Notes: generated by a model from the sequence alone, not told the origin. A DNA stretch of 64,000 bases from a bacterium (GCA_030824495.1 JAVBXP010000028.1:23413-87412), one strand, 5' to 3'. Counted from the first letter of the stretch, positions 7,698-19,276 are shown. Made by a program: numbers and translations.

Positions 7698-8783
7698 CTA
7701 TTCGGCCGCTTGGCGCGAGAGGTCGATCTTCGGGGCCAGCTCGCCCGAGGCGTAGCGCTTGGCCATTTCAGACAGCGGGATCGCCTTGATCTTGTGAGCC
7801 TGGCCGGCCGTGCCGAACTCCTCGAAGCGCTGGACGCAGATGGCGCGCATGGCTTCCTTGGCGGGCTTCAGGTAGCCGCGCGGATCGAACTCGCCCGGCT
7901 TCTCGACGAAGACCTTCCGGATCGCCGCGGTGATGGCCATGCGGTTGTCGGTGTCGATGTTGATCTTGCGCACGCCGTGCTTGATGCCGCGCTGGATCTC
8001 TTCGACCGGCACGCCCCAGGTCTGGGGCATCTCGCCGCCGTACTTGTTGATCAGGTCCTGCAGGTCCTGCGGCACCGAGGAGGAGCCGTGCATCACAAGG
8101 TGGGTGTTGGGCAGGCGGCGGTGGATTTCCTCGATCACGTTCATGGCCAGGACGTCGCCGTCCGGCTTGCGCGTGAACTTGTAGGCGCCGTGGCTGGTGC
8201 CCATGGCGATGGCCAGGGCGTCGACCTGGGTGGCTTTCACGAAGTCGACGGCCTGGTCGGGATCGGTCAGCAGTTGGTCGTGGCCGAGTTTACCCTCGAA
8301 GCCGTGGCCGTCTTCCTTCTCGCCCATGCCGGTCTCGAGGCTGCCCAGCACGCCGAGCTCGCCCTCGACCGAAGCGCCGACCCAGTGAGCCATGTCCACG
8401 ACGCTGCGTGTGACGCGGACGTTGTAGTCATAGTCGGCCGGGGTCTTGGCGTCGGCCATCAGCGAGCCGTCCATCATCACCGAGGTGAAGCCGTACTGGA
8501 TCGCCGTCGCACAGGTGGCTTCGTTGTTGCCGTGGTCCTGGTGCATGCAGATCGGGATGTGCGGATAGAGCTCGGCCATCGCGTCGATCAGGTGCTTCAG
8601 CACGATGTCGTTGGCGTAGGAGCGGGCGCCGCGGGAAGCCTGCATGATCACCGGCGAGTCGGTGGCCTCAGCCGCCTCCATGATCGCCAGCGCCTGTTCC
8701 ATGTTGTTGATATTGAACGCCGGGACCGCGTAGCCCTGCTCGGCCGCGTGATCCAGAAGTTGTCTCAAGGTAACCCGGGCCAT
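7698..8783 (-). CDS. fba: Fructose-bisphosphate aldolase class II (CbbA type)
   Basis: This 361-residue zinc aldolase cleaves fructose-1,6-bisphosphate to glyceraldehyde-3-phosphate and dihydroxyacetone phosphate in glycolysis, and runs in reverse in gluconeogenesis. Class II features are clear: the HQDHG zinc motif near residue 80, MDGSLM near 104, the second zinc segment [11 protein letters not shown] near 193 and [11 protein letters not shown] near 273. The length and the [16 protein letters not shown]-terminus fit the CbbA subgroup. GGAGGGCAGGGC precedes the ATG. pgk lies 21 bases upstream in the same direction and gap further upstream, a lower-glycolysis cluster. Confidence 0.95.
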   Translation of the reverse strand: MARVTLRQLLDHAAEQGYAVPAFNINNMEQALAIMEAAEATDSPVIMQASRGARSYANDIVLKHLIDAMAELYPHIPICMHQDHGNNEATCATAIQYGFTSVMMDGSLMADAKTPADYDYNVRVTRSVVDMAHWVGASVEGELGVLGSLETGMGEKEDGHGFEGKLGHDQLLTDPDQAVDFVKATQVDALAIAMGTSHGAYKFTRKPDGDVLAMNVIEEIHRRLPNTHLVMHGSSSVPQDLQDLINKYGGEMPQTWGVPVEEIQRGIKHGVRKINIDTDNRMAITAAIRKVFVEKPGEFDPRGYLKPAKEAMRAICVQRFEEFGTAGQAHKIKAIPLSEMAKRYASGELAPKIDLSRQAAE

Positions 8784-8804
8784 GCCCTGCCCTCCGTAAA
8801 TCAG

Positions 8805-9995
8805 TTAACTGGCAAGCGCCGCCACGCCGGGCAGCTCCTTGCCTTCCATCCATTCAAGAAACGCGCCGCCCGCCGTGGAGACGAACGTGAAATCGTCGGC
8901 GCAGCCTGCCGCGTTGAGGGCGGCGACTGTATCACCCCCGCCGGCGACGGCCACCAGCTTGCCTTCCTTGGCCAATTGCGCGGCGTAGCGCGCGGCGGCC
9001 ATGGTGCCCTTGTCGAAGGGCGGGATCTCGAACACGCCAAGCGGGCCGTTCCAGATCAGGGTCTTGGAGTTGGCCATGGCGCGGCACAGACGCTCAACGC
9101 TCTCCGGGCCGGCGTCCAGGATCCGCTCGTCCTCATCGACCTCGCCCAGGCCGCGCACGCGGGCCGCAGCGCCGGGCGCCATCTTCTCGGCCACCACGAT
9201 GTCGACCGGCAGGAAGAGCTTGCAGTTGTTCTGACCGGCCAATCGAATGATGTCGCGTGCGGTTTCGGCCAGGTCTTTCTCGCAATAGGACGCCCCGACG
9301 TCGTGGCCTTGGGCGTAGAGGAAGGTGTTGGCCATGCCGCCGCCGATGGCCAGCTTGTCCAGCTTGGTCACCAGATTGCGCAGCAGGTCGAGCTTGCTCG
9401 ACACCTTTGAGCCCCCGACGATGCCCATCACCGGGCGCTCGGGATTGCCCAGCGCCTTGTCGAGCGCGGTCAGCTCCAGCCGCATCTGTTCGCCCGCATA
9501 GGCCGGCAGCAGGTGGGCCAGGCCTTCGGTCGAGGCGTGAGCGCGGTGCGCGGCCGAGAAGGCGTCATTCACATAGAGATCGCCGTTGGCGGCCAGGGCC
9601 TTGGCGAAGTCCGGGTCGTTCTTTTCCTCGCCCGCATGGAAGCGGACGTTTTCGAGCAGCAGCACGTCGCCCGGCTTCAGGGCGGCGACAGCGTCCGCGG
9701 CCACCGGCCCTACGCAATCATTGGCGAAGCCGACCGGCGAGCCCAGCACCTTGGCCAGGGCGGCGGCTATGGGCGCCAGGCTCATCTCCGGCACGCGCTT
9801 GCCCTTGGGGCGGTCGAAGTGCGCCAGAAGGATCACCGTCGCGCCGCCGGCGCGCAGCTTCTCGATGGTCGGCACGGCGGCGCGCAGACGCGTGTCGTCC
9901 GAGACTTCGCCATCGTGCATCGGGACGTTGAGGTCGACGCGGACGAGGGCGCGTTTGCCGGCCAGGTCAGCGTCGTCGAGGGTCTTGAAGGTCAT
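8805..9995 (-). CDS. pgk: Phosphoglycerate kinase
   Basis: Phosphoglycerate kinase transfers the acyl phosphate of 1,3-bisphosphoglycerate to ADP. The 396-residue protein has the [11 protein letters not shown] signature near residue 18, the phosphate-contacting HFDRPKGKR segment near 58, [11 protein letters not shown] near 195, GPLGVFE near 321 and the nucleotide loop [11 protein letters not shown] near 350. It lies between gap and fba on the minus strand. The 102 bases separating it from gap include the gap terminator, so pgk probably has its own promoter and is then read through into fba. Confidence 0.96.
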   Translation of the reverse strand: MTFKTLDDADLAGKRALVRVDLNVPMHDGEVSDDTRLRAAVPTIEKLRAGGATVILLAHFDRPKGKRVPEMSLAPIAAALAKVLGSPVGFANDCVGPVAADAVAALKPGDVLLLENVRFHAGEEKNDPDFAKALAANGDLYVNDAFSAAHRAHASTEGLAHLLPAYAGEQMRLELTALDKALGNPERPVMGIVGGSKVSSKLDLLRNLVTKLDKLAIGGGMANTFLYAQGHDVGASYCEKDLAETARDIIRLAGQNNCKLFLPVDIVVAEKMAPGAAARVRGLGEVDEDERILDAGPESVERLCRAMANSKTLIWNGPLGVFEIPPFDKGTMAAARYAAQLAKEGKLVAVAGGGDTVAALNAAGCADDFTFVSTAGGAFLEWMEGKELPGVAALAS

Positions 9996-10062
9996 GCGAT
10001 AGGCTCCGGCCGCCCAGGGGTGAAGGTCTATCCCCGGGGGCCAGTTGGATCCGAAAAACGAA

Positions 10063-10089
10063 ACGGGCGCCGTCTCTCGAGGCGCCCGT
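10063..10089 (-). terminator. Rho-independent terminator after gap
   Basis: ACGGGCGCC (10063-10071) and GGCGCCCGT (10081-10089) form a perfect 9-bp stem around a 9-base loop. On the minus strand a T-rich run (TTTCGTTTTTC) follows, 9 bases past the gap stop. Confidence 0.85.
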
Positions 10090-10097
10090 CCCAGGGT

Positions 10098-11108
10098 TTA
10101 GATCAGTTTGGCCATGGCGAGGGCGGTGTCGCTCATGCGGGTCGAGAAGCCCCACTCATTGTCGTACCAGCTCAGCACGCGGCCGAGGCCGCCGTCGATC
10201 ACTTGGGTCTGGGCTAGAGCCACGGTCGAGGAGGCCGGAGCATGGTTGAAGTCGATCGACACCAGCGGCTCGTCGCTGACGTCCAGGATTCCCTTCAGCG
10301 GGCCGCTGGTCGCCGCGGCGATCAGGGCGGCGTTGATCTCTTCCTTGGTCAGGGTGCGGCCGGGCACCCAGGTCAGGTCCACAACCGAAACGTTCGGGGT
10401 GGGCACCCGGATCGAGGAGCCGTCCAACTTGCCCTGCAGTTCCGGCATCACCAGACCCAGAGCCTTGGCTGCGCCGGTCGAGGTCGGGATCATCGACATG
10501 GCCGCGGCGCGGGCGCGGTAGAGGTCGGAGTGCATGGTGTCCAGGGTCGGCTGGTCACCAGTGTAGGAGTGGATCGTGGTCATGTAGCCACGCTCGATGC
10601 CGGCCAGCTCGTGCAGGACCTTGGCCACCGGAGCCAGGCAGTTGGTGGTGCATGAGGCGTTGGAGACGATCAGGTCTTCGGCGGTCAGGGTCTGGTGGTT
10701 CACGCCGTAGACGATGGTCTTGTCGGCGTCGCCGGACGGGCCGGAGATCAGCACGCGCTTGGCGCCGGCTTCCAGGTGAGCCTTGGCCTTGTCGCGGGCG
10801 GTGAAGATGCCGGTGCATTCCAGGGCGATATCGACGCCCAGTTCCTTGTGAGGCAGTTCCGCCGGATTGCGGACCGCCGTCACCTTGATCTTGCCGCGGC
10901 CCACGTCGATGGTGTCGCCGTCAACGACGACCTTGCCCGGGAAGCGGCCGTGGACGCTGTCGTAGCGCAGCAGGTGGGCGTTGGTCTCGACCGGGCCCAG
11001 GTCGTTGATCGCGACGACCTCGATATCTTGTCGCGCATGCTCGACGATCGAACGCAGGACCAACCTGCCGATACGGCCGAAACCATTGATGGCGACGCGA
11101 ACGGTCAT
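10098..11108 (-). CDS. gap: Glyceraldehyde-3-phosphate dehydrogenase, type I
   Basis: GAPDH oxidises and phosphorylates glyceraldehyde-3-phosphate with NAD. The 336-residue product shows the Rossmann motif NGFGRIGRL at residues 8-16, the active-site cysteine in [13 protein letters not shown] near 152, TGDQPTLD near 188 and WYDNEWGFS near 316. Length and motifs are canonical. It is the first gene of the gap / pgk / fba group on the minus strand and is separated from pgk by a terminator. A TTGACTCCCCG box about 60 bases upstream may be its promoter. Confidence 0.96.
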   Translation of the reverse strand: MTVRVAINGFGRIGRLVLRSIVEHARQDIEVVAINDLGPVETNAHLLRYDSVHGRFPGKVVVDGDTIDVGRGKIKVTAVRNPAELPHKELGVDIALECTGIFTARDKAKAHLEAGAKRVLISGPSGDADKTIVYGVNHQTLTAEDLIVSNASCTTNCLAPVAKVLHELAGIERGYMTTIHSYTGDQPTLDTMHSDLYRARAAAMSMIPTSTGAAKALGLVMPELQGKLDGSSIRVPTPNVSVVDLTWVPGRTLTKEEINAALIAAATSGPLKGILDVSDEPLVSIDFNHAPASSTVALAQTQVIDGGLGRVLSWYDNEWGFSTRMSDTALAMAKLI

Positions 11109-11139
11109 CGAGAAACTCCTGAGCCAATTGATTTGGGTC

Positions 11140-11171
11140 GGTTTCTTGAGGTCAGGGCACGGGGAGTCAAG
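11140..11171 (-). promoter_or_regulatory. Probable gap promoter (TTGACTC -35)
   Basis: On the minus strand CTTGACTCCCCG (reverse of 11160-11171) lies about 60 bases before the gap ATG. The same 12 bases occur in the groES upstream region (reverse of 21439-21450). The -35 is convincing; I cannot fix a -10. Confidence 0.35.
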
Positions 11172-11295
11172 CCCTAGGCGGCTTTCTGGGCGTTTCAGGC
11201 GCCGAACTGGCGCAATCTGTGGGAACGGGATCGCGCCTTGAACGCTCCCTCGAACGCCGGGATTTTATCGCGCCCGGCCCATCGGGACCAACGGC

Positions 11296-12123
11296 GTGGC
11301 GAAACTGCATATTCTGATGACCGTCGGCGTTGCGGCCTTGGCCCTGAGCGCCTGTAACCGTGCGCCGGAGAAGGCGGCGGAGGTCAGCCCACCGGCTGAC
11401 ACCACCTTCATCACCTATGTCTGCGAGGACGGCCGCACCGTGCGGGCGACCTATCCCGATCCTGACACCGCCATTGTTGATGTCGGCGGGGTGAAGCGAA
11501 CGCTGAAGATCGCCATCTCGGCCAGCGGCGCCCGCTATATCGGCGAAGGGGTCCAGTGGTGGTCAAAGGGAATGGACCAGGGCCAGCTCAGTCCGCTGGC
11601 GGCCGGCGAGGACATCGCCACGGCGCCGGGCGTCAATTGCCGCGTGAAGGCCGCGGGCGAGGCCGCCGTCACGCCCCCGCCGCCTGGCAGCCCCGGCGGC
11701 TTGCCTGACGACCGGACCCCGGTCTCCGAGGCCGCGTTCACGCCGCAGAGCGCCCAGGGGGCGGCCAATGTGGTGCAGACCTATTTCGCTCTCGTCGCCG
11801 ACAAGAAGTTCGATGACGCCTGGAAGCTCTGGAGCGACAGCGGCAAAGCCAGCGGGATGAGCGCCAAGGACTTCGCCGCCAGCTTCGCCAAGTACGCCAG
11901 CTACAATGCGCAGATCGGCGCGCCTGGTGAGATCGAGGGCGCGGCGGGCTCGTTGTTCGTCGAGGTTCCGGTCGTCGTCTACGGGACGATGAAGACCGGC
12001 GAGCCGGTGAACATGAAGGGCAAGGTGCGTCTGCGCCGGGTCAATGACGTGCCGGGCGCGACCGCGGACCAGCTGAGCTGGCACATCGCCGACACGGCCC
12101 TCAAGCCCTCGCCGGGCGGCTAG
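11296..12123 (+). CDS. MliC-domain lipoprotein with a C-terminal NTF2-like extension
   Basis: The N-terminus is a lipoprotein signal ending LALSAC, so the protein is probably lipidated and exported. Residues about 35-115 match the MliC fold, an inhibitor of C-type lysozyme: [17 protein letters not shown], then the signature ISASGARY and WWSKG, ending with a cysteine (GVNCRVKA) that could pair with the first. After a Pro/Gly linker, residues about 150-270 resemble a SnoaL/NTF2-like domain ([20 protein letters not shown]). MliC proteins usually stop after the first domain, so this is a fusion. The GTG at 11296 or an ATG at 11317 could be the start. It converges with purT, overlapping by four bases. 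Confidence 0.75.
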   Translation: MAKLHILMTVGVAALALSACNRAPEKAAEVSPPADTTFITYVCEDGRTVRATYPDPDTAIVDVGGVKRTLKIAISASGARYIGEGVQWWSKGMDQGQLSPLAAGEDIATAPGVNCRVKAAGEAAVTPPPPGSPGGLPDDRTPVSEAAFTPQSAQGAANVVQTYFALVADKKFDDAWKLWSDSGKASGMSAKDFAASFAKYASYNAQIGAPGEIEGAAGSLFVEVPVVVYGTMKTGEPVNMKGKVRLRRVNDVPGATADQLSWHIADTALKPSPGG

Positions 12124-13319
12124 CCGGCGACAGGCTTTACGCAGCCGGCGGCCGTGCGGGCGCGGTCGCGGGCCAAATCGACATCGGCGCCGCGCGCCAG
12201 GGCCACGCCCATGCGGCGGCGTTCGAAGGCCTCGGGCTTGCCGAATAGACGCAGATCCGCGCCGGGGACGCTGAGCGCCTCGGCGACGCCTTCGAAGGCG
12301 ATCCCTTGCGCGTCCATGCCGCCATAGATCACCGCGCTGGCGCCGGGTTCACGCAGATCGGTGCTGACCGGAAGTCCGAGGATCGCGCGGGCGTGCAGGG
12401 CGAACTCGCTGAGGTTCTGGGTGACCAGGGTGACCAGGCCGGTGTCGTGCGGGCGGGGGCTGACCTCGGAGAACCAGACCTCGTCGCCGCGCACGAACAG
12501 TTCGACGCCGAAAAGGCCAAGACCGCCCAGTTCGCCGGTGACGTCGCGGGCGATCTGCTGGGCTCGGGCCAGGGCGGCCGGGCTCATCGCCTGGGGTTGC
12601 CAGCTTTCGACATAGTCGCCCTTCACCTGGCGGTGGCCGATGGGCTCGCAGAAGCTGACGCCCACCTGGCCGTCCGCGCCGACCGAGCGCACGGTCAGCA
12701 GGGTGATCTCGAAGTCGAAGTCGATCTTGCCCTCGACGATGACGCGGGTCTGTTCGACCCGGCCGCCCTCGAGGGCATAGCGCCAGGCTGCGGCGATTCC
12801 CTCGGGGCCTTCCACGTATGATTGGCCCTTGCCGGACGAGGACATCACCGGCTTTACGAAGCAGGGGAAGCCTGCGACCTGCGCCGCGGCGGCGGCCAAT
12901 TCGGCTTCCGAAGACGCGAAAGCATAGGGCGAGGTAGGCAGGCCAAGTTGCTCGGCCGCCAGCCGGCGGATGCCCTCGCGGTTCATGGTCAGTTGGGCGG
13001 CGCGCGCCGTCGGGATGACGGTCGCCAGCTCCTCGGCCTCGATCGCCACCAGCTCGTCGGTGGCGATGGCCTCGATCTCCGGCACGATCAGGTGCGGACG
13101 CTCCAACTCCACCAGCGCCCGCAGCGCCGCAGCGTCAGTCATCGCGATGACGTGGCTGCGGTGGGCGACCTGGTGGGCCGGGGCGTTCGGATAGCGGTCG
13201 ACGGCGATGACCTCGCAGCCGAGCCGCTGCAGTTCGATAGCGACCTCTTTGCCGAGCTCGCCCGAGCCGAGCAGCATGACCTTCACGGCGGTGGGCGAGA
13301 GCGGCGTACCGAGGCGCAT
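12120..13319 (-). CDS. purT: Formate-dependent phosphoribosylglycinamide formyltransferase
   Basis: PurT uses formate and ATP to formylate glycinamide ribonucleotide, the folate-free version of the third step of purine synthesis. The 399-residue ATP-grasp protein has [16 protein letters not shown] near residue 14, the [18 protein letters not shown] substrate segment (here [18 protein letters not shown]), PEIEAIATD near 80, the grasp loop [12 protein letters not shown] near 156 and the metal site [17 protein letters not shown] [10 protein letters not shown] near 288. The length is typical. tkt lies directly upstream in the same direction with a 5-base gap, so the two are probably co-transcribed. 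Confidence 0.94.
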   Translation of the reverse strand: MRLGTPLSPTAVKVMLLGSGELGKEVAIELQRLGCEVIAVDRYPNAPAHQVAHRSHVIAMTDAAALRALVELERPHLIVPEIEAIATDELVAIEAEELATVIPTARAAQLTMNREGIRRLAAEQLGLPTSPYAFASSEAELAAAAAQVAGFPCFVKPVMSSSGKGQSYVEGPEGIAAAWRYALEGGRVEQTRVIVEGKIDFDFEITLLTVRSVGADGQVGVSFCEPIGHRQVKGDYVESWQPQAMSPAALARAQQIARDVTGELGGLGLFGVELFVRGDEVWFSEVSPRPHDTGLVTLVTQNLSEFALHARAILGLPVSTDLREPGASAVIYGGMDAQGIAFEGVAEALSVPGADLRLFGKPEAFERRRMGVALARGADVDLARDRARTAAGCVKPVAG

Positions 13320-13324
13320 GGCGC

Positions 13325-15295
<1,971 letters not shown>

Positions 15296-15444
15296 TATCT
15301 TTTCCGGTCAATCTGGGCGGGATTTGCGCGCGGCGTCGCACGCACGGCCTGAAGAATCAAGGAAGCGTCACGCCACAGGGCGGGTTTCAGTGCGCGCCCG
15401 GCGCAGTCTATAGATTAACGGACACACTTTCGGAGCGTCGAATC

Positions 15445-15753
15445 ATGCGGGAGCCGGCGGGCGACAACCCCCTCGATCAAGCTGTGAAACGTCTGGAACG
15501 GGCGATCTCCCAGCTGGAGCAACGCCTGTCGGGGCAGGCGGGCAAGCCAGGCGCGGAGATTGGCGGCCTGTTCGACCAGGACAGCGCCAAACTGGCCGCC
15601 GAACTCGATCAGTCCCGTCAGCGCGAAAAGGCGCTGGAGGAGGCCGGCGCCGAAGCGTCTGCGGCGCTGGGTCGCGCGATCGCCGAAATCAAGGCGGCGC
15701 TCGCCAGCGACGACGCCGACGAAAATGTTCAGTCCCAGACCGAGGAGGCCTAA
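15445..15753 (+). CDS. DUF4164 family coiled-coil protein
   Basis: This 102-residue, highly charged protein has a heptad-like pattern (LDQAVKRLERAISQLEQRL, then LAAELDQSRQREKALE) that predicts a long coiled coil. It matches the DUF4164 family that sits immediately upstream of zapA in alphaproteobacteria; zapA follows after 5 bases here. Its function is not established, and the position next to a Z-ring factor suggests a link with division. The ATG at 15445 (MREPAGDN) was chosen because the reading frame further upstream runs through the tkt promoter region. Confidence 0.75.
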   Translation: MREPAGDNPLDQAVKRLERAISQLEQRLSGQAGKPGAEIGGLFDQDSAKLAAELDQSRQREKALEEAGAEASAALGRAIAEIKAALASDDADENVQSQTEEA

Positions 15754-15758
15754 ACCCC

Positions 15759-16085
15759 ATGGCTCAGGTCAACATTACCGTGAATGGCCGGCCCTACGCG
15801 GTCGGCTGCGAAGACGGTCAGGAAGCTCATCTGATCGAGCTCGCCCGGACATTCGACCGCCAGGTGCGCCAAGTCTCCCAGGACATGGGGCAACTGGGCG
15901 AAACCCGCCTGTTCCTGATGGGCTCGCTGCTGTTGGCCGATGAGTTGACGGACCTGCGGGCTCGGCTTTCGGTCGTGCAGGCCGAACTCGCCCGCCTGCA
16001 ATCGGACCATGCCCGCGTCGAAACCCGGGCTGTCGGCGCGCTCGAGAACGCCGCCAAGCGCATCGAAAAGCTCGCGGCGGGCTGA
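15759..16085 (+). CDS. zapA: Cell division protein ZapA
   Basis: ZapA bundles FtsZ filaments at midcell. The 108-residue protein begins AQVNITVNGRPYAVGCEDGQE, the conserved beta N-terminus, followed by HLIELARTFDRQVRQVSQ and the long coiled-coil helix with GETRLFLMGSLLLADELTDL. Length and layout are typical of ZapA. It follows the DUF4164 gene by 5 bases and is followed by a terminator, then 6S RNA and the 5-formyl-THF cyclo-ligase gene, the order conserved across many proteobacteria. Confidence 0.93.
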   Translation: MAQVNITVNGRPYAVGCEDGQEAHLIELARTFDRQVRQVSQDMGQLGETRLFLMGSLLLADELTDLRARLSVVQAELARLQSDHARVETRAVGALENAAKRIEKLAAG

Positions 16086-16087
16086 AG

Positions 16088-16112
16088 TTCATCCCTCACG
16101 GACGGGGATGAA
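16088..16112 (+). terminator. Hairpin after zapA
   Basis: TTCATCCC (16088-16095) and GGGATGAA (16105-16112) form a perfect 8-bp stem three bases after the zapA stop. No T-run follows, so its efficiency is unclear. Confidence 0.5.
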
Positions 16113-16117
16113 TTGAA

Positions 16118-16322
16118 GCGCCGCTTGTTACTGGGACCCTGCGGCCCTACCTTGCGTAACGGCGGGTCTGCTGCGGCTCTCGTCGAAGGCAATCTATCCC
16201 AGCGACCTTAATCGTCTCTAAGGGAGCTGTCCCTGTCTGGACCCGTGGGTTCAGGCAAACGGCGCCCACCTGGTTATCCAGGTCCGAGGGGATAAAACCG
16301 TCCTTCACGGCTCTCGCGGCGC
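16118..16322 (+). ncRNA. ssrS: 6S RNA
   Basis: The spacer between zapA and the 5-formyl-THF cyclo-ligase gene is the standard position of 6S RNA, which binds the sigma70 RNA polymerase holoenzyme in stationary phase. The ends pair (GCGCCGC at 16118-16124 with GCGGCGC at 16316-16322) and the interior has several short complementary blocks either side of a central region, fitting a long rod with a bubble. The ends given are approximate because mature 6S RNA may be shorter. I call it mainly from synteny and closing-stem structure. Confidence 0.75.
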
Positions 16323-16349
16323 CGCCACCCTTCGCGCTATAGCGATCAG

Positions 16350-16925
16350 GTGAGCACTCCGATCTCCAAGTCGAAACTGCGGGCGGCCATGCGGGCGCGG
16401 CGTCGCGAATTGGCGCAGGCGTCTCCGGACGCCGCCGAACGCGCCGCCGAGCATCTGCCCCTGGAGGCGCTGCCAGCCTTCGCCTGTTTCAGCGGCTATC
16501 ACGCGCTGGGCGACGAGCTCGATCCCAGCCCGCTGATCCGCCGGTTGGCGGGGACTGGCGCGATGTTCGCCTTGCCGGTCGCCGATTTCGCCGATGCGCC
16601 CCTGATCTTTCGGGCCTGGGACAGCCGCGATACGCCCATACCCGACCGCTTCGGCGTGCCGGCGCCGCCGCCGTCGGCCTCGATCCTGCACCCGGATCTG
16701 ATCGTCTGCCCGCTGCTGGCTTTTGACCGCACCGGCGCGCGCCTAGGGCAGGGGGGCGGCCACTATGATCGCACGATCGAGGCGCTCCGGGCGATCAAGC
16801 CGGTGTTCGTGCTTGGCCTGGCCTATGCCGGCCAAGAGGTCGAGGCGATCGCGGCCGAAAAGCATGATCAAAGGCTGGACGCCATTTTGACGGAAAACGG
16901 GTATATGCCCGTGTCAAAGGACTGA
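16350..16925 (+). CDS. ygfA: 5-formyltetrahydrofolate cyclo-ligase
   Basis: This enzyme converts 5-formyl-THF to 5,10-methenyl-THF with ATP, returning folate to the one-carbon pool. The 191-residue protein has the N-terminal basic helix KLRAAMRARRREL, the central CFSGYHALGDELDP segment and the hallmark loop GQGGGHYDRTIEAL near residue 133, then the C-terminal LGLAYAGQEVEAI. It starts with GTG at 16350, immediately after the 6S RNA region. The downstream phosphodiesterase gene begins 7 bases after its stop, so they form a short operon. Confidence 0.93.
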   Translation: MSTPISKSKLRAAMRARRRELAQASPDAAERAAEHLPLEALPAFACFSGYHALGDELDPSPLIRRLAGTGAMFALPVADFADAPLIFRAWDSRDTPIPDRFGVPAPPPSASILHPDLIVCPLLAFDRTGARLGQGGGHYDRTIEALRAIKPVFVLGLAYAGQEVEAIAAEKHDQRLDAILTENGYMPVSKD

Positions 16926-16932
16926 AATTCAA

Positions 16933-17772
16933 ATGCGCTTTGCTTTCTTCGGGGATGTTGTCGGCCGCTCGGGTCGCGAGGGTCTGGCCGATCATCTGCC
17001 CGGTCTGCGTCGTCGGCTCGGGCTCGAGTTCGTCATCGTCAACGCCGAGAACGCCGCAGCCGGCTTCGGGATCACCGAGAACACGGCGCGCGAACTCTTC
17101 GACGCCGGGGCCGATTGCCTGACGCTCGGCAACCACTCCTGGGATCAGAAGGAGGCGATGACCTACATCGTCCGTGAGCCTCGTCTGATCCGGCCGCTCA
17201 ACTATCCTATCCTGGCCGATGCGCCGGGCCGGGGCTCGAACCTGTTCGAAACCCAGGACGGCAAGCGCATCGTGGTCATCAACCTGCTTGGCCGGGTCCA
17301 TATGGACTCGCTGGACGACCCGTTCGCGGCCGTCGACCGCGAACTGGACAAGGCCCCGCTGGGGATGGTCGCCGACGCGGTCGTGGTCGACATGCACGCC
17401 GAGGCGACGTCCGAGAAGATGGCCATGGGCCACTTCTGCGACGGCCGCGCCAGCCTGGTCGTCGGCACCCATACGCACGTGCCGACCGCCGACTGCCAGA
17501 TCCTGAACGGCGGCACCGCCTACCAGACCGACGCCGGCGCCTGCGCCGACTATGACAGCGTCATCGGCAACCAGAAGGAAGAGCCCCTGCGGCGCTTCAC
17601 GACCCGCATCTCCGGCGGTCGCTACAAGCCCGCCGAAGGTCCGGCCACCATCTGCGGCGTCTATGTCGAGACCGACGACAAGACCGGCCTGGCGACACGC
17701 GTAGAGCCGATCCGCATGGGCGGCCGGTTGAGCGAGACTGTTCCCGAGCCCTCGGCTGTGTTGGTCGGCTAA
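16933..17772 (+). CDS. TIGR00282 family metallophosphoesterase (YmdB-like)
   Basis: The 279-residue protein is a calcineurin-like dimetal phosphoesterase. The metal motifs occur in order: FFGDVVGRSGR at the N-terminus, VNAENAAAGFG near residue 37, LGNHSWDQKE near 69, DMHAEATSEK near 151 and GTHTHVPTADCQIL near 178. YmdB of Bacillus hydrolyses cyclic nucleotides and affects RNA stability; the alphaproteobacterial role is not settled. It follows the cyclo-ligase gene by 7 bases. A large foldback repeat lies just downstream. Confidence 0.9.
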   Translation: MRFAFFGDVVGRSGREGLADHLPGLRRRLGLEFVIVNAENAAAGFGITENTARELFDAGADCLTLGNHSWDQKEAMTYIVREPRLIRPLNYPILADAPGRGSNLFETQDGKRIVVINLLGRVHMDSLDDPFAAVDRELDKAPLGMVADAVVVDMHAEATSEKMAMGHFCDGRASLVVGTHTHVPTADCQILNGGTAYQTDAGACADYDSVIGNQKEEPLRRFTTRISGGRYKPAEGPATICGVYVETDDKTGLATRVEPIRMGGRLSETVPEPSAVLVG

Positions 17773-17776
17773 ACCA

Positions 17777-17897
17777 TTCCTCTCCCTCGGGAGAGGCTAG
17801 GTGAGGGGGCGACGCGGAGCGGCGCTCTGCTGCGGCGCCGCCAGTTCGGTTGAGGGCGATGGCCCCCTCACCCAACCTCTCCCCACGGGGAGAGGAG
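17777..17897. repeat. 120-bp foldback element
   Basis: The left end holds the hairpin CCTCTCCC-TC-GGGAGAGG (17779-17796) followed by GGTGAGGGGGC. The right end holds GCCCCCTCACCC followed by CCTCTCCCCACGGGGAGAGG (17876-17895). The whole is thus a large inverted repeat with a hairpin at each tip. It separates two convergent genes. Related CTCTCCCC hairpins lie at 37736 and 56311. Confidence 0.75.
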
Positions 17898-17903
17898 TAC
17901 AGT

Positions 17904-18521
17904 TTACAGCCGCGGTCGCAGCGCCTCGATCGTGAGCTTGCCGTCCTTGTCGGTGTCGAGGATCTCGAACCGGCGGCGGGCGGCCTTCGCCCATTCCTCC
18001 GAACTGACCCGTTGGTTGAGATCGGCGTCGGCTCCGCGCACGGGCTGGGCTTCGTTCAACAGCGAAAAGCGCGCCGCGCCGACCTTGGGCTCTTTGCGAA
18101 CCGACTTGTGAATGAGCGGCTTTTTGGGTGGCGGTCCACCCATCGGGCCGCCGAGGCCGAAGTCCGGTCGGGTGATCTCCGGCGCGATTCTGGTCTCGTA
18201 CCGGCTGTTTTCGGGGCCTTCGATCGAGCCGCTGCCATCCAAGTCCAGCACCTTGAAGAACCGCATGGCGTCGTCGCGAAATTCCGGCAGCGTCAGCGCG
18301 CCGTCGTGATTGGCGTCGGCCCCGGCGAACCATTCGGCTAGGCCGTCCTGGCTGCGGAACGGCTCACCCGCCGGGCTGATGAACAGACGCGCGCCGGCGT
18401 CGATAGCTGGAGACTGGCCCTGCTGAGGGCGCTCGCCGCCTGGCGGCGGGCCCATCGGTTGAGCAAGGGTTGGAGACGCCATGGCGACCAGGGTCGCTGC
18501 GACGACGACAAAACGATACAT
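17904..18521 (-). CDS. Exported EF-hand domain protein
   Basis: A Sec signal peptide (MYRFVVVAATLVAMASPTLAQ) precedes a Pro/Gly-rich segment and four EF-hand loops: DANHDGALTLPEF near residue 69, DLDGSGSIEGPE near 92, DADLNQRVSSEEW near 164 and DTDKDGKLTIEAL near 190. The first, second and fourth have the full set of calcium-ligand positions; the third is less regular. The protein is 205 residues and should bind calcium in the periplasm, with an unknown purpose. I used the ATG at 18521 in preference to the TTG one codon earlier. Confidence 0.85.
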   Translation of the reverse strand: MYRFVVVAATLVAMASPTLAQPMGPPPGGERPQQGQSPAIDAGARLFISPAGEPFRSQDGLAEWFAGADANHDGALTLPEFRDDAMRFFKVLDLDGSGSIEGPENSRYETRIAPEITRPDFGLGGPMGGPPPKKPLIHKSVRKEPKVGAARFSLLNEAQPVRGADADLNQRVSSEEWAKAARRRFEILDTDKDGKLTIEALRPRL

Positions 18522-18616
18522 CAATTGGATTCCTGCGGGCCCGTCCGACGCTCAAGGTCAAGCTGATCGGCCGGTGCGGCTAAAGCGGGGCGGGCGTGTA
18601 ACCGCCCTGAAATGCA

Positions 18617-18826
18617 TCAACCGCCAGCGGCGGCGCGCCTGGTGCGCTCGGCGACGCTGATCCCGGCCGAGCCCCAGTTTTCCGGCGGCACTTCGTCAAT
18701 TACCACGAAGGTGGCGGCAGGGTTCTTGTTCAGCACCCTGACCAGCAAGTCCGTCGTCCCGGCGATCAGCTCCGCCTTCTGTTCGTCGGTGGCGCCGGCG
18801 GTGATGCGGATGTTGACGTAGGGCAT
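18617..18826 (-). CDS. 4-oxalocrotonate tautomerase family protein
   Basis: The 69-residue product starts MPYVNIRITAG, so removal of Met exposes the catalytic Pro1 typical of this family of keto-enol tautomerases. The next parts (TDEQKAELIAGTTDLLVRVL and a beta strand with VVIDEVPPENWG) fit the hexameric 4-OT fold. An AGGAGAT sits 5 bases before the ATG at 18826, which fixes this start over one five residues upstream. No aromatic-degradation genes flank it, so the physiological substrate is unknown. Confidence 0.88.
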   Translation of the reverse strand: MPYVNIRITAGATDEQKAELIAGTTDLLVRVLNKNPAATFVVIDEVPPENWGSAGISVAERTRRAAAGG

Positions 18827-18899
18827 GGGATCTCCTGGCAAGGTTGCGGCCGACAGTTAAGCGCGCGTAGCTTTGCTGCAAGCTTCATGGAGTTTCCGC

Positions 18900-19259
18900 A
18901 TGGTTCGATTTCTCGTCCGCGCCGTCGTCGCCGCCCTCGGCCTGGCGCTCGCGGCCTACATCCTGGCGGGCGTCAGCTATGACGGCTTCGTCGATCTGCT
19001 GATCGCCGCGGTGGTTCTCGGCGTGGTCAACGCCTTCCTGCGGCCGGTGCTGTTCATCCTCACCTTGCCGCTCACGGTCGTCACGCTGGGCCTGTTCCTG
19101 CTGGTCCTGAACGCCCTGATGATCATGCTGGTCGCCTGGATGCTGCCCGGCTTCCATGTCGCCGGGTTCTGGAGCGGCGTGGGCGCAGCGATCATCACCG
19201 GCGTCGTCAGCTGGATCGCCGCCATCGTCATCGGCGATACGCGCAAGCAGCCGCTCTAA
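18900..19259 (+). CDS. Phage-holin-family (PF04020 type) membrane protein
   Basis: The 119-residue protein is almost entirely hydrophobic with four predicted spans: an N-terminal helix, LIAAVVLGVVNAFLRPVLFI, LPLTVVTLGLFLLVLNALMI and a C-terminal helix after AGFWSGVGAAI. The NAFLRPVL motif and TLPLTVVTLGLF pattern are typical of the PF04020 family, annotated as phage holin family although most members are chromosomal with no known lytic role. Nothing else phage-like is present here. The ATG at 18900 gives the family N-terminus. Confidence 0.82.
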   Translation: MVRFLVRAVVAALGLALAAYILAGVSYDGFVDLLIAAVVLGVVNAFLRPVLFILTLPLTVVTLGLFLLVLNALMIMLVAWMLPGFHVAGFWSGVGAAIITGVVSWIAAIVIGDTRKQPL

Positions 19260-19276
19260 GCTGCGGCCATAGAAAA

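Noticed and set aside
18900..19259. Holin-family gene taken as a prophage marker
   Set aside because: PF04020 proteins are commonly chromosomal, and no other phage gene, integrase or attachment repeat is in the window.
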